Assembly: GCA_019359175.1 (NCBI GenBank)
Contig: JAHHHU010000030.1
Span: 1 to 38,092, forward strand
From: Phormidium tanganyikae FI6-MK23
GTDB lineage: Bacteria > Cyanobacteriota > Cyanobacteriia > Leptolyngbyales > Leptolyngbyaceae
Direction of reading: 5' to 3'
Length of the DNA: 38,092 nucleotides
The position numbers and the translations under genes are program-made. How positions within the stretch are numbered: position 1 is the first letter of the stretch; each line of letters opens with the position of its first letter. Below are positions 17,683 to 26,946 of this stretch, one piece after another. Below the pieces are notes generated by a model, which saw nothing but the letters and a program-made list of their open reading frames with translations, did no database searches and was not told the origin of the DNA.

Positions 17683-19085
17683 TACATCAACTCACGCACG
17701 TCCGTCACTTTCCCAGTGATTGCCGCTGCAACGACCATCGCCGGACTCATCAACAACGTGCGTCCCGATGACGATCCCTGCCGTCCTTTAAAGTTTCGAT
17801 TCGACGAAGACGCGCTGATTTGCCGTCCCTGCAACTTATCCGGATTCATCGCCAAACACATCGAGCAACCCGGTTCGCGCCACTCAAATCCCGCTTCTAC
17901 GAAAATACGATCGAGTCCTTCTTGTTCGGCTTGGTACTTTACCCGCTCCGATCCCGGCACAACAAACGCTTTTACACCTTCTGCAACCTGCCGCCCTTGA
18001 GCCACTCGCGCCGCTTCCCGCAGATCAGAAATTCGCCCATTCGTACAACTTCCGATAAAGCAGACATCGATCCGCGTACCCTTCAAGGGTTTTCCGGGCT
18101 GCAAATCCATGTATTGATACGCTTCGAGTGCGATCGCTCTTTCATCTTCTGGCATCACATCCGGAGTTGGAACCATTTCGGTTACACCAATTCCCTGCCC
18201 TGGGGTAATACCCCAAGTCACAGTCGGAGTAATATCCGCCGCATCATAAACGATCACATCATCGTAAACGGCATCAGCATCACTGCGGAGATTATTCCAC
18301 CATGCGATCGCTTTTTCCCATTCTTCGCCTTTCGGTGCGAAATCTCGCCCTTTCAGATAGTCGTAAGTGATCTGATCGGGATTAACATATCCGCAGCGTG
18401 CGCCACCTTCGATCGACATATTACAAACGGTCATGCGTTCTTCCATGCTCATTTGTTCAAACGTTGTTCCGGCAAACTCGTAAGCGTACCCGACTCCACC
18501 TTTGACACCGAGTTTCCGAATGATGTGGAGAATGACATCTTTCGCGTACACGCCAGTGTTTAACTTTCCGTTAACTTCAACTTTTCTGACTTTTAATTTT
18601 GAGAGTGCTAAAGTCTGAGAAGCGAGAACATCGCGGACTTGACTGGTTCCGATGCCAAATGCGATCGCGCCGAATGCGCCATGAGTTGAAGTGTGGCTAT
18701 CTCCGCAAGCGATCGTCATTCCGGGCTGTGTCAGTCCTTGTTCGGGTGCAATCACATGGACAATTCCCTGACTGCCAGAGCCGACCGGATAAAAGCGAAT
18801 ATTGTTCGACTCGGTGTTTTTCTCAAGTTCTTGCAGCATTTCTTCTGCCATCGAATCGACAAAGGGACGGGCTTGATTGTCGGTCGGAATGATGTGATCA
18901 ACGGTTGCAACAGTGCGATCGGGAAATAAAACACTGAGTCCGCGTTCTCGCAGCATCGAAAAAGCCTGTGGACTCGTGACTTCATGGATGAGATGGAGTC
19001 CGATGAATAGTTGAGTCTGTCCCGATGGCAGAATTCCGACGGTGTGCAAGTCCCAAACTTTATCGAACAGTGTCCCGGTACTCAT
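17682..19085 (-). CDS. leuC: 3-isopropylmalate dehydratase large subunit
   Basis: LeuC, with LeuD, isomerises 2- to 3-isopropylmalate in leucine synthesis and carries a [4Fe-4S] cluster. The 467-residue protein has [22 protein letters not shown] (127-148) and the cluster ligands C347 (IGSCTNGR), C407 and C410 (GCSMC). It is full length, ending at TDVRELM. The small subunit gene leuD, often next in line in cyanobacteria, is not here; instead the toxin-like gene begins on the last base of the leuC stop codon. Confidence 0.97.
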   Translation of the reverse strand: MSTGTLFDKVWDLHTVGILPSGQTQLFIGLHLIHEVTSPQAFSMLRERGLSVLFPDRTVATVDHIIPTDNQARPFVDSMAEEMLQELEKNTESNNIRFYPVGSGSQGIVHVIAPEQGLTQPGMTIACGDSHTSTHGAFGAIAFGIGTSQVRDVLASQTLALSKLKVRKVEVNGKLNTGVYAKDVILHIIRKLGVKGGVGYAYEFAGTTFEQMSMEERMTVCNMSIEGGARCGYVNPDQITYDYLKGRDFAPKGEEWEKAIAWWNNLRSDADAVYDDVIVYDAADITPTVTWGITPGQGIGVTEMVPTPDVMPEDERAIALEAYQYMDLQPGKPLKGTRIDVCFIGSCTNGRISDLREAARVAQGRQVAEGVKAFVVPGSERVKYQAEQEGLDRIFVEAGFEWREPGCSMCLAMNPDKLQGRQISASSSNRNFKGRQGSSSGRTLLMSPAMVVAAAITGKVTDVRELM

Positions 19086-19168
19086 GGCTGTGTTGTGGTG
19101 GCGTATACAAGCAAAGAATCATCTTATCGTACAGAGGTGGAGACGAACGCGATCGCGCCTTGTGCAAA

Positions 19169-19198
19169 ATGATCAAAATTTGAATGATCAAAATTTGA
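19169..19198 (+). repeat. Tandem 15-bp repeat in the leuC / HAS-barrel intergenic region
   Basis: ATGATCAAAATTTGA occurs twice in direct succession (19169-19183 and 19184-19198), each copy containing the palindrome-like TGATCA and AAATTT. It lies about 85 bp upstream of leuC and 55 bp upstream of the HAS-barrel gene, where it could act as an operator for either promoter. Confidence 0.5.
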
Positions 19199-19253
19199 TA
19201 GTACAAAAACTCACTCCGCTGTAGAATGCGTGTGAATGAGCGGAGGAGAGTTC

Positions 19254-19853
19254 ATGCGGTTAGGAAAAGTGGTGAAATCGAATTCTCACTGTGATTATGT
19301 GGTGCAAGTCGATGACGTGATGGATTTCGCTGAGGCTCCATTGCCTGATGATTATGGCTTCGGAACTTTTGTGAAGCTCGAAGACAATCGCCATTGGGCA
19401 GTGGGGATTGTTTACAATTCGCAGCTACTTAATCCGCTGTTTCTCAATTCTGGGATTCGGTTAACCAGTGAACCTGACCCGTTATTTACTCCAGATCAGG
19501 TTCAAGAAGTTCGCACATTGCTTTGGACAGTGTTAGTCGGAGAGCTAGACACGCACAATGGTAAGCCTTACGGCGTTCAGGGAATTCCGCGCGTGGTGGT
19601 TCCGGTGAATACTCCTGTACAGAGAATGACTTGGGAAGAGATCTATCATTTTCATCTTAATAAAATGGGTCGATCGCAGTTTTGCTATTACAGTCATTTG
19701 CTGCACTGTGGCGGGACATTTTCGGTACAGTTAACCCATCAAGTTCTAGAGGAACTGATTGAGTCGAAACTATTCCAGGGAGCCGAAGAACGGGCTTTGA
19801 TTGTGTTGTGCAAAGAGCTTGCTTGGAAGAACACAATGGGCGCGATGAAATAG
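19254..19853 (+). CDS. HAS-barrel domain protein
   Basis: A 199-residue protein whose N-terminal half (MRLGKVVKSNSHCDYVVQV, FGTFVKLEDNRHWAVGIVYNSQLLNP) looks like the HAS barrel, the beta-barrel shared by HerA helicases and ATP synthase subunits. The C-terminal half is helical and contains FCYYSHLLHCGG. No ATPase domain is present. The ATG at 19254 is chosen because GGAGGAG lies just before it; an in-frame ATG 18 bp upstream would include that ribosome-binding site. Similar stand-alone HAS-barrel proteins occur across cyanobacteria. A link to the NurA protein at 5157-6338 is possible but unproven. Confidence 0.75.
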   Translation: MRLGKVVKSNSHCDYVVQVDDVMDFAEAPLPDDYGFGTFVKLEDNRHWAVGIVYNSQLLNPLFLNSGIRLTSEPDPLFTPDQVQEVRTLLWTVLVGELDTHNGKPYGVQGIPRVVVPVNTPVQRMTWEEIYHFHLNKMGRSQFCYYSHLLHCGGTFSVQLTHQVLEELIESKLFQGAEERALIVLCKELAWKNTMGAMK

Positions 19854-19854
19854 T

Positions 19855-22071
19855 TCAATAAACGACAACTGGAACGCGCTTGTAAGCTGGAGTTCCCGAT
19901 CGAGGATCAACCTTCGCTTTAAAAATCGCATTCACTTCGGGGTAAAACATCATCGCAGCACCGGATCGAATCGTGCCATAGATGATCTCGACTTGTTCGA
20001 GCTTGCCTGCATCGCCTTGAACTGTAACGCGCTGATGTTCTTGGAATCCTGCCCGTTCCGCATCTTCTGAATTCATCCAAATACAATGTCGATGCGGCAT
20101 AGCTCGATACTTATCTCCAGGTTTGTACACTACAGTATTGTGCTGTGCATAGCTCCGTCCTGTGCCTAGGATTAGTACAATTCCGGGTGTTGAATCAGAT
20201 AGCCCAAAGTCTTGTTTGGTGGGCGTTGTTAGTTCCGGTAAAGGTGTGACGAACATTGCAGCCTTTCCGGTTGAAGTTGGAAACTTGGGCGTTGTGAAAA
20301 CGCGATCTGCGATCGTAAATTCTTCTTCTGTTTCGTCGATCGAGCTAATCTTTTCGTAACCTGGAATTGTTTGAGCGATCAACTGCCGCACATACTTTGT
20401 ATCTTGGAGTTTGCGCCACTGGACTGGAGAATTTTCTAGAATGCGATCGGCAATTTCAGTCAAAAACTCAACCTCAGAAATTAGCTCTGCGTTTTTCAAA
20501 TGGGTTTGACCTTCATCATTGAGTCGCACAAAGTTATTGCCGGATTCAGCCGTGGTTTTGTGCGGATTCTCGAATCGGGCTAACACTGGAATAACGATCG
20601 TATTTTGACTAGCAAGCCCGTGGAAATGTCCTAAGTTTGGCTTGGTTGCAACATAAAAGATAGTTTCGATGTTACCCAATGCGCGTTTTGCTTGAGTGAG
20701 ATCAGGATTTGCTGCATAGAGATTGCCACCTAAGCAAATCAAAGTATCGACTTGATTTGTATCCGCTGCTTCGATCAATGCGCGAGTATCATAGCCTGGA
20801 ACACGACTTAAAGGCTTTTGTAATAGTTGTTCTAAAGCTTGTTGAATCTCTTTTTTCAAGCGAATGGTAACGCCCATCGAACCAAAGCCTTGCACGTTCG
20901 AGTGCCCCCGAATCGGCATTGTTCCGGCTCCTTCTTTCCCAACGTTGCCACTGAGCAAAGCTGTATTTGCAATGCTATAGATGTTATCCACACCATTCTC
21001 TTGCTGAGTCACACCCATCGCCCAAGCAAACACGACTCCATTTGAAGTTCCAATCAGATTCGCAGCAACATCAATTTCAGGCTTGGAAACCCCGCAAGTT
21101 TCTGTGATCACTTCCCACGATGTTGCTTTGGCATGATCAATCACTGCTTGCGATTGTTCGGTATGCGCTTCGAGAAAGTCTTGCTGAACTAAATTCTGCT
21201 CAATCAATGATTTCTGCAATCCGACGAACAATGCAACATCGCTTCCTGGAATGGGTTGTAGATACAGTGAAGAAATGTCAGAACCGCCACTCAGCATTGA
21301 TTTAATCGGAAATGCAGGCGAACCGAATTTGACTAATCCAACCTCGATCGCTGGATTAACTACAATTACTTTGCCGCCTCGATCGCGCAACTGAATCAAT
21401 TCGTTCATCAATCGCGGATGGTTTGCAGGCGCATTCGATCCGATCAGCACCACACAATCCGCTTGTTTCAGGCTCTCTAAGCTCACCATTGATGTTCCTG
21501 AACCGAACATATCTTTCAGCCCAACAGTCGAAGCCGAATGGCACAAATCCGAGCAGTCCGCTAAATTATTCGATCCCAATGCCCGCATCATCAACTGTAA
21601 TAAATACGCCGCTTCATTCGACGAACGCCCCGAACTATAAGATGCCACTCGTTCCGGTACTTTCTGAAATGCTGTTTCTGCAATCTGATACACTTCATTC
21701 CAACTGATTCGCTCATAGCGGTTACTACCTTTTCTCAAAATCAGCGGATGACTTAAACGCCCTAGATTGTTGGCTTCTTGAGAAGTCAAGGCTTGCAATT
21801 GAGCGATCGTATATTCTTGCTCAAACGTCGTTGCGGGTTGAAGCTCCGATGCGATCGCTTCGACACTTTTCGCGCATCGCTGCAACACTTCCCCATCTTC
21901 GTTAACAAAGCCGCCTTTCTGTCCGCCAGTTCCCCAGGCACAGGACAAACACGCGCTTTTGTGAAACAGGGTTTGCCAAATTTTGACTCCATCAGGCGAC
22001 AAGGTTTGTTCCGCCCAGTATTGCACCACTGCTACTCCACCGCCTGACTGAGGAAGTTTATCTTGCGCCAT
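19855..22071 (-). CDS. FdhF/YdeP-family molybdopterin oxidoreductase
   Basis: A 738-residue molybdopterin-dependent oxidoreductase of the FdhF/YdeP group. Seen are CLSCAWGTGGQKGGF (C41, C44), RISWNEVYQIAE, SSGRSSNEAAYLLQLMMRALG, LADCSDLCHSAS and MPIRGHSNVQGFGSMG. The C-terminal molydopterin dinucleotide-binding part has LILGTGRSYAQHNT and MNSEDAERAGF. YdeP of E. coli is linked to acid resistance; the substrate here is unknown. The frame extends 20 codons upstream, but the ATG at 22071 begins the family-like sequence MAQDKLPQSGGG. Confidence 0.85.
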   Translation of the reverse strand: MAQDKLPQSGGGVAVVQYWAEQTLSPDGVKIWQTLFHKSACLSCAWGTGGQKGGFVNEDGEVLQRCAKSVEAIASELQPATTFEQEYTIAQLQALTSQEANNLGRLSHPLILRKGSNRYERISWNEVYQIAETAFQKVPERVASYSSGRSSNEAAYLLQLMMRALGSNNLADCSDLCHSASTVGLKDMFGSGTSMVSLESLKQADCVVLIGSNAPANHPRLMNELIQLRDRGGKVIVVNPAIEVGLVKFGSPAFPIKSMLSGGSDISSLYLQPIPGSDVALFVGLQKSLIEQNLVQQDFLEAHTEQSQAVIDHAKATSWEVITETCGVSKPEIDVAANLIGTSNGVVFAWAMGVTQQENGVDNIYSIANTALLSGNVGKEGAGTMPIRGHSNVQGFGSMGVTIRLKKEIQQALEQLLQKPLSRVPGYDTRALIEAADTNQVDTLICLGGNLYAANPDLTQAKRALGNIETIFYVATKPNLGHFHGLASQNTIVIPVLARFENPHKTTAESGNNFVRLNDEGQTHLKNAELISEVEFLTEIADRILENSPVQWRKLQDTKYVRQLIAQTIPGYEKISSIDETEEEFTIADRVFTTPKFPTSTGKAAMFVTPLPELTTPTKQDFGLSDSTPGIVLILGTGRSYAQHNTVVYKPGDKYRAMPHRHCIWMNSEDAERAGFQEHQRVTVQGDAGKLEQVEIIYGTIRSGAAMMFYPEVNAIFKAKVDPRSGTPAYKRVPVVVY

Positions 22072-22186
22072 GATGTATAGTTTCATCAAAATTGAATTGT
22101 GTACTGTCGATCGTAGCGCGGTCACGCTCACGTGTGCTAGCCGTTCTAAAGCAAGTATGATGAAGAATACCTGCGCTTAGGATGCT

Positions 22187-22975
22187 ATGGTTCTCCAAAC
22201 TCCTCCACAACCGATTGTTACCTGGGAGCCGCTTCCCGACGATTATCCGCTCCCCGATGACCCCGTGGAAAACCTTCAACAACCCTCTCTTGCTGCCGCC
22301 TTGACCGATGCGTTAGGAGCCAACGATCGCATTCGATCAGAAATGCTAATCGGCTCTAATTTTGGTATTGTTGCTACGGTTCGTAAAAGGATTGTGGTCA
22401 AAGCGCCCGACTGGTTTTACGTCCCACAAGTTCAGCCTGTTGCAGAAGATGTGATCCGACGCAGCTACACGCCGAATGCAGAGGGTGCGCCTGTTGCGAT
22501 CGTCATGGAGTTTCTTTCAAATGAAGACGGCGGCGAATTATCGATTCGATCGACTCCTCCTTACGGCAAACTGCATTACTACGAACAAATTCTCCAAGTC
22601 CCGACCTATGTGACTTACGACCCGTATGAGTTGAGTTTAGAGGTGCGCTGTCTTCAAGATCAGCATTATCAAATTCAATCCGCGAATTCAGATGGACGAT
22701 TCTGGATTCCAGAACTTCAGCTATTTCTAGGAATGTGGTACGGGGAGCGGTTGTGTCAGCGATCGTACTGGCTGCGCTGGTGGGATAGTGAGGGAAATTT
22801 GCTGTTGTGGAGTTTGGAACAGGCGGAAAGAGAGCGGCAACGAGCAGATCAGGAGCGCCAGCGGGCAGATCAGGAACGTCAACGAGCAGACCAGGAACGT
22901 CAACGATCGCAAATTCTCGCCGCGAAGTTGAGAGAACTTGGAATCGGTCCAGAAACCCTTACGGAAGAGTCTTAG
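22187..22975 (+). CDS. Uma2 family (DUF820) endonuclease-like protein
   Basis: A 262-residue member of the Uma2/DUF820 family, a PD-(D/E)XK nuclease-fold group greatly expanded in cyanobacteria and of unknown role. Family features are VVKAPDWFYV, AIVMEFLS (acidic position), YYEQILQVPTYVTYDP and IPELQLFLGMW. The C-terminus is a Gln/Arg/Glu coiled coil made of ERQRADQ heptads. The last 4 bp overlap the convergent cold-shock/DUF1294 gene. Confidence 0.9.
   Translation: MVLQTPPQPIVTWEPLPDDYPLPDDPVENLQQPSLAAALTDALGANDRIRSEMLIGSNFGIVATVRKRIVVKAPDWFYVPQVQPVAEDVIRRSYTPNAEGAPVAIVMEFLSNEDGGELSIRSTPPYGKLHYYEQILQVPTYVTYDPYELSLEVRCLQDQHYQIQSANSDGRFWIPELQLFLGMWYGERLCQRSYWLRWWDSEGNLLLWSLEQAERERQRADQERQRADQERQRADQERQRSQILAAKLRELGIGPETLTEES
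22832..22915 (+). repeat. 21-bp tandem repeats encoding ERQRADQ
   Basis: Four 21-bp units (22832, 22853, 22874, 22895; the last only partly conserved) encode the heptad ERQRADQ of the coiled-coil tail of the Uma2 protein. The units differ by a few silent changes, so the array is not very recent. Copy number may vary between strains. Confidence 0.8.
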
Positions 22976-23595
22976 AGAAATCTTCCCTTTAAGAAAAACC
23001 AAGTCAGCCAGCCAACGAGATGAGCAGTGACGATCGCGAAAAACTCACGTTGGTAGGAAGTCTTGCTGCTTTTGTGGCGCAAAAGACGTTGAGCGACATA
23101 AGCTCCTAACCATCCACCGCACAGTTCGCACAGATGCAGCGTGTTTTCTGGAATGCGCCACCTACGACCCTGTGCGCGAGACTTGTCATCGTGATAGAGA
23201 ACAAAAGTAATTCCACTCATCGCTGGATACAGAAACAATGGGGTCGGATTGGCTTGAGTGAATGCGAAATGAATCGAACCGAGGATTGGTAAAAGCGCCA
23301 ATAATCCAACTTCTAAAACTAATGTTGCCGAAACTGACTCAAATCGCAGTGAACAGCTTTCAGCTTTCAGTGCTGTTGCTCCTTGAATCATGGCAGAACA
23401 GGCACGAGATTTCCCGTTCTTACGAGTGATTGTTCGGTAGTGAATGATGTCACCCACTCGCGGTCGGCGGATTGGGCGAGCGATACCTGAAATGTGCAGA
23501 AAAACTTCTTGACTCTGATCGTTCGGTTGGATGAATCCAAATCCTCGATCGTCGTTCCATTTCACCAGTTTTCCACGTTGCAAAACAGGCTTCAT
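22972..23595 (-). CDS. Cold-shock domain plus DUF1294 membrane protein
   Basis: A 207-residue fusion. The N-terminal cold-shock domain (about 5-70) has the RNA-binding motifs GKLVKWNDDRGFGFIQP and EVFLHIS. The C-terminal part is a DUF1294 region with hydrophobic helices (VGLLALLPILGSIHFAF; LVGWLTWFFL) and WRIPENTLHLCELCGGWLGA, which is typical of that family. This fusion is known in many bacteria and its function is not established. The 3' end overlaps the Uma2 gene by 4 bp. Confidence 0.88.
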   Translation of the reverse strand: MKPVLQRGKLVKWNDDRGFGFIQPNDQSQEVFLHISGIARPIRRPRVGDIIHYRTITRKNGKSRACSAMIQGATALKAESCSLRFESVSATLVLEVGLLALLPILGSIHFAFTQANPTPLFLYPAMSGITFVLYHDDKSRAQGRRWRIPENTLHLCELCGGWLGAYVAQRLLRHKSSKTSYQREFFAIVTAHLVGWLTWFFLKGRFL

Positions 23596-23644
23596 CCCAG
23601 CACCTTCGCTCTTAAGTCTGCTTTAGGGTGCCCAAGCGATGAAA

Positions 23645-24565
23645 CTACGATCGCTTTTTCAATACCTCTAACAATGTTGTGAAATAAGGGGGAACAGGCG
23701 CGATCGCTTCGATCCATTCTTCAGTTACGGGATGAATTAATCGCAGTCGCCAAGCATGAAGCGCTTGTCCTGGAAGATTCACACCAATAGATCGACCGGA
23801 ACTATAAACCGGATCTCCGACGACGGGATGACCGATAAAGGCGCTGTGAACTCGAATTTGATGTGTTCTTCCGGTTTCTAGCTCGAATTGCAATAGCGTG
23901 TAATTTCCCAATCGCTCTTTGATTTGCCAATGGGTGATTGCTCGTCTGCCGCCTTTTTCTTCGAGTACGATCGCTTGTTTTTGTCGATCGACAGGATGCC
24001 GTCCAATCGGTTGATCGATCGTGCCGTTCTCTTGTTTTGGTGCACCGTAAACGATCGCGTAATAATCCCGCCTTGCTGTTTTGGTGCGGAATTGTTCTTG
24101 CAAATGGTGAAAGGCTTGCTCGGTTTTTGCAGCTACGATCGCGCCTGTTGTATCTTTGTCCAATCGGTGAACAATTCCAGGACGCTGTACACCGTTGATT
24201 CCCGGCAGTGTTTCACAATGTGCTAACAAGGCATTCACTAAAGTTCCTGATTCGTGTCCGGCGGAGGGATGTACGACCATTCCAGCAGACTTATTGACGA
24301 TAATCAGCGATTCATCTTCGTAGAGAATGTCTAACGGAATTGCTTCGGGTTTCAGTTCAAGCGGTTGGGCTTCTGGCAGTTCTATTTGGATGAGATCGCC
24401 ATCTTCGACTTCTGCTTTTTTCGATTTGCACAGTTCGCCATTAACTTGAACGTGACCGAGTTCGATTAATTTTTGAATGCGCGATCGAGACAAATCAGGA
24501 AGCTGATCCGCGAGATATCGATCGATGCGAACATCCTCGCTTTCCTCTACATATAACTCAAGCAA
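23645..24565 (-). CDS. RluD-type 23S rRNA pseudouridine synthase
   Basis: A 306-residue RluA/RluD-family enzyme that isomerises uridine to pseudouridine in rRNA. An N-terminal S4 RNA-binding domain (about 12-60: RIDRYLADQLPDLSRSRIQKLIELGHVQVNG) is followed by the catalytic domain with HRLDKDTTGAIV (nucleophile D136) and RTHQIRVH. The S4 domain and size favour the RluD-like group over RluA or RluC, but the exact target uridines cannot be told. Confidence 0.93.
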   Translation of the reverse strand: MLELYVEESEDVRIDRYLADQLPDLSRSRIQKLIELGHVQVNGELCKSKKAEVEDGDLIQIELPEAQPLELKPEAIPLDILYEDESLIIVNKSAGMVVHPSAGHESGTLVNALLAHCETLPGINGVQRPGIVHRLDKDTTGAIVAAKTEQAFHHLQEQFRTKTARRDYYAIVYGAPKQENGTIDQPIGRHPVDRQKQAIVLEEKGGRRAITHWQIKERLGNYTLLQFELETGRTHQIRVHSAFIGHPVVGDPVYSSGRSIGVNLPGQALHAWRLRLIHPVTEEWIEAIAPVPPYFTTLLEVLKKRS

Positions 24566-24641
24566 CTTGAACTCTCTTTCGACTTGTTTTGACTGACTTT
24601 ATATCTTAGCAAGTCCCTAGCAGCTACAGTTGGCGGATGAT

Positions 24642-25442
24642 TCAGCTATCACTCTTCACCACATTCGGGCATTGTGGGCGGCACTGGGACAAAATCTCAT
24701 GTAAGTTCACCACGTTACCGATGACTGCGATCGCTGGCGCACCGAAATTCGCAGCTTCCATTTGAGCGGGCATCGTTGCAAGCGTTCCAACCAGTTCTTC
24801 TTGCTCTGGACGAGTTCCCCAGCGCACCATCGCGATCGGGGTTTCTAAACTCATCCCTGCTTCGTGTAGCTTCTCGATAATCACAGGCAAGCTGTGAACA
24901 CCCATGTAAATCACGATCGTTTCTGAGCCATGTGCGATCGCGCCCCAGTTCACTGCAGGACGATACTTTCCAGCTTCTTCGTGTCCGGTGACAAACGTGA
25001 CGGATGAACTATACGATCGATGCGTCAAAGGAATGCCCGCATACGCTGGAGCCGCAATCCCAGAGGTAATTCCCGGAACCATTTCTACAGAAACACCTGC
25101 TGCAATCAAATCCATCATTTCCTCACCACCGCGCCCGAAGATGAAGGGATCGCCGCCCTTGAGTCGAACCACGATCGCGGCTTCGTGTGCTTTCTCAATC
25201 AATAGCTGTGTAATTTCATCTTGTGCCATCGAATGCCGTCCGCGTCGTTTTCCCGCATCGATCTTTTGTGCGATCGGGTTAATCATCGCCAAAATTGGTT
25301 CACTCACCAAGGCATCGTAAACCACGACATCGGCACATTCGAGCAAAGCTTTTCCTTTGAGAGTCATCAAACCGGGATCACCAGGGCCCGCACCTACTAA
25401 ATAGACTTTACCGATGCAAGCTGTCTCTGCTGTATTCATCAT
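24642..25442 (-). CDS. cobA: Uroporphyrinogen-III C-methyltransferase
   Basis: CobA transfers two methyl groups from SAM to uroporphyrinogen III, giving precorrin-2, the branch point to siroheme and cobalamin. The 266-residue protein has VYLVGAGPGDPGLMTLKG (15-32), VVRLKGGDPFIFGRGGEE, PGITSGIAAPAYAGIPLTHR and IVIYMGV, all characteristic of SUMT. It is the monofunctional form, without the CysG oxidase/chelatase half. A chelatase gene follows the same strand upstream, so the two fit one siroheme branch. Confidence 0.95.
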   Translation of the reverse strand: MMNTAETACIGKVYLVGAGPGDPGLMTLKGKALLECADVVVYDALVSEPILAMINPIAQKIDAGKRRGRHSMAQDEITQLLIEKAHEAAIVVRLKGGDPFIFGRGGEEMMDLIAAGVSVEMVPGITSGIAAPAYAGIPLTHRSYSSSVTFVTGHEEAGKYRPAVNWGAIAHGSETIVIYMGVHSLPVIIEKLHEAGMSLETPIAMVRWGTRPEQEELVGTLATMPAQMEAANFGAPAIAVIGNVVNLHEILSQCRPQCPNVVKSDS

Positions 25443-25578
25443 GAAGGGAGGAATGAGGGAAACGGGTAAAAACTGAGTATCTCAGGGTAATCAGTCTTAC
25501 CGCTCGGTTTTGCTAATTTTGATACATGACGGTTGAAAAAAGAGTGAAATCAGTCATATTTGGCTTCAAGATATGCGT

Positions 25579-26307
25579 TTATTTGCTCGATCGCGTTAGC
25601 AATTCGGCTGAAGTTTGGACTGTAATAAAGTCAATAATCAAGCGCACTAAATCTTCGCAAAGATCAAATGGGGTTAACCAGCGCAACGCGAGGTTTGAAT
25701 GTTGCTCAGAAAGCTCTTGAATCGATTGTGCGATCGCGTCGGTAATTCCGCCTGAGAAGAGAAAGTATGGCAAAATCACGATCGTTTGATGTCCCTGTTG
25801 TTTCAATTCTAGGATGCGGCTGGGCAACTTTGGCTCAACTGACCAATATGCAGAAACAGCATCAATCTGGGTCGCGATTTTCTCGATCGCAGCATTTCCG
25901 CCCGATCGACGACTGCCATGAGACATCAGAATTCGGGACTCTGCGGGAACTTGAGCAATTCTTGAAGCGAGAACTTCCACCATTCCAAGATGGCTACCCA
26001 GATGCGGTAGAACTGTGAGCTTGGTACCGATGTGGGACTGCGCGATCTCGATTTGCTCTGGGATGTCCTCCATTACATGAACACCTGGAAGCAAAAATAG
26101 CGGCACGATGTAGATTTGCGAAAGGTTTGGATGCTGACGGCTAAACTCCTCGATCTGTTCGTGCAGCGGAGTTGGAGCGCATTCTAAAACGGCTGCTCCG
26201 ACTGGAATAGACAACCGCTGCTCAATGCGATCGCGTAGCTGATCGATCGCGATCTGCGGACGAATATCCCGACTTCCATGCGTGACGAGGAGGTAAGCAG
26301 TACGCAA
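25579..26307 (-). CDS. Sirohydrochlorin chelatase (CbiX/SirB type)
   Basis: A 242-residue chelatase that inserts Fe2+ (or Co2+) into sirohydrochlorin. It has two CbiX-like halves: LLVTHGSRDIRPQ with the active-site His in the first, YIVPLFLLPGVHVMEDIPEQI, and LMSHGSRRSGGNA with ILPYFLFSGGITDAI in the second. It lies 136 bp upstream of cobA on the same strand, which favours siroheme synthesis for nitrite and sulfite reductases. Fe versus Co specificity cannot be told. Confidence 0.9.
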   Translation of the reverse strand: MRTAYLLVTHGSRDIRPQIAIDQLRDRIEQRLSIPVGAAVLECAPTPLHEQIEEFSRQHPNLSQIYIVPLFLLPGVHVMEDIPEQIEIAQSHIGTKLTVLPHLGSHLGMVEVLASRIAQVPAESRILMSHGSRRSGGNAAIEKIATQIDAVSAYWSVEPKLPSRILELKQQGHQTIVILPYFLFSGGITDAIAQSIQELSEQHSNLALRWLTPFDLCEDLVRLIIDFITVQTSAELLTRSSK

Positions 26308-26495
26308 AACGTAAACCTCAAATGAATAATTGTGAAGATAGGTAACATTCTAACGGAACTGCTGCAAACCTAACCGCCGATCGAAAAGATTTTCGGAGAT
26401 CGAACCGACTGTTTTCTTGAAGAAGTGATCGCATTCGCTGATGTATTGACAGTGCGGAGCTATTGGATTTCAGCGGGCTGGCATCCACCCGAACT

Positions 26496-26866
26496 TTAAG
26501 AGTAATTGACCAGTTTCCAGGTTCGGATTTCAGCTAACGTGAGCAGCGATCGCTGCGCCAAAGGCAACGCAGCCTCTTCAGTGACGCTTGGTAATCGCTT
26601 CGTAACGTATTTTTCATCTAAACCTGTGACTTGGCTAAATTCTTCCTTGATGCCATCGAGAAGCTGAGGCGCGACCCTTGCGGTATCTGCGAAGCAGCGC
26701 GTATAATCCGCCAGTCTCGCTCCCGGAAAATGCGATCGGCGAGATCTTCGATAATTTCTTCCCGTAAATCGAACTTGGTGGAGTAATCGCTAAAATCTGC
26801 CTCTTCAACCGGAGGCTCCCAACGTGAACGCACAAACGCTTCAAAAGCTTGTATCGAAAATATCTA
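26496..26866 (-). pseudogene. Frameshifted unidentified gene remnant
   Basis: Two protein-like segments lie in order but in different minus-strand frames. The first reads IQAFEAFVRSRWEPPVEEAD and FDLREEIIEDLADRI (about 26860-26735). The second reads FPGARLADYTRCFADTARV, LLDGIKEEFSQVTGLDEKYV and LTLAEIRTWKLVNYS, ending at a TAA at 26496-26498. The join near 26735 needs a frameshift, so this is probably one gene of about 120 codons that has decayed. I do not recognise the family. It lies between the sirB-like gene and the truncated caspase gene. Confidence 0.45.
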
Positions 26867-26946
26867 ATAAAAATCTTTTGTTTCCGTGAATGCCCAAGCT
26901 GACAGCATTATTGTAGTTGATGCCCTCAACTAGAGGAAACCTTGTC

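Noticed and set aside
17820-18563. Long open frame of 247 codons on the plus strand
   Set aside because: It is fully antisense to leuC, whose residues are clearly conserved; open by codon bias only.
25443-25578. Cobalamin riboswitch upstream of cobA
   Set aside because: The gap is short and the B12-box type sequence was not found.
26378-26402. Palindrome-like CGATC-GAAAAGATTTTCGGA-GATCG
   Set aside because: It is partly made of the very common CGATCG word and lies in a decayed region; no gene start is close enough to support an operator.
26374-26499. Plus-strand frame with protein-like ending (TDCFLEEVIAFADVLTVRSYW, HPPEL)
   Set aside because: It has no proper start, is bounded by stops, and is only 41 codons long. 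It may be a remnant but no family was recognised.
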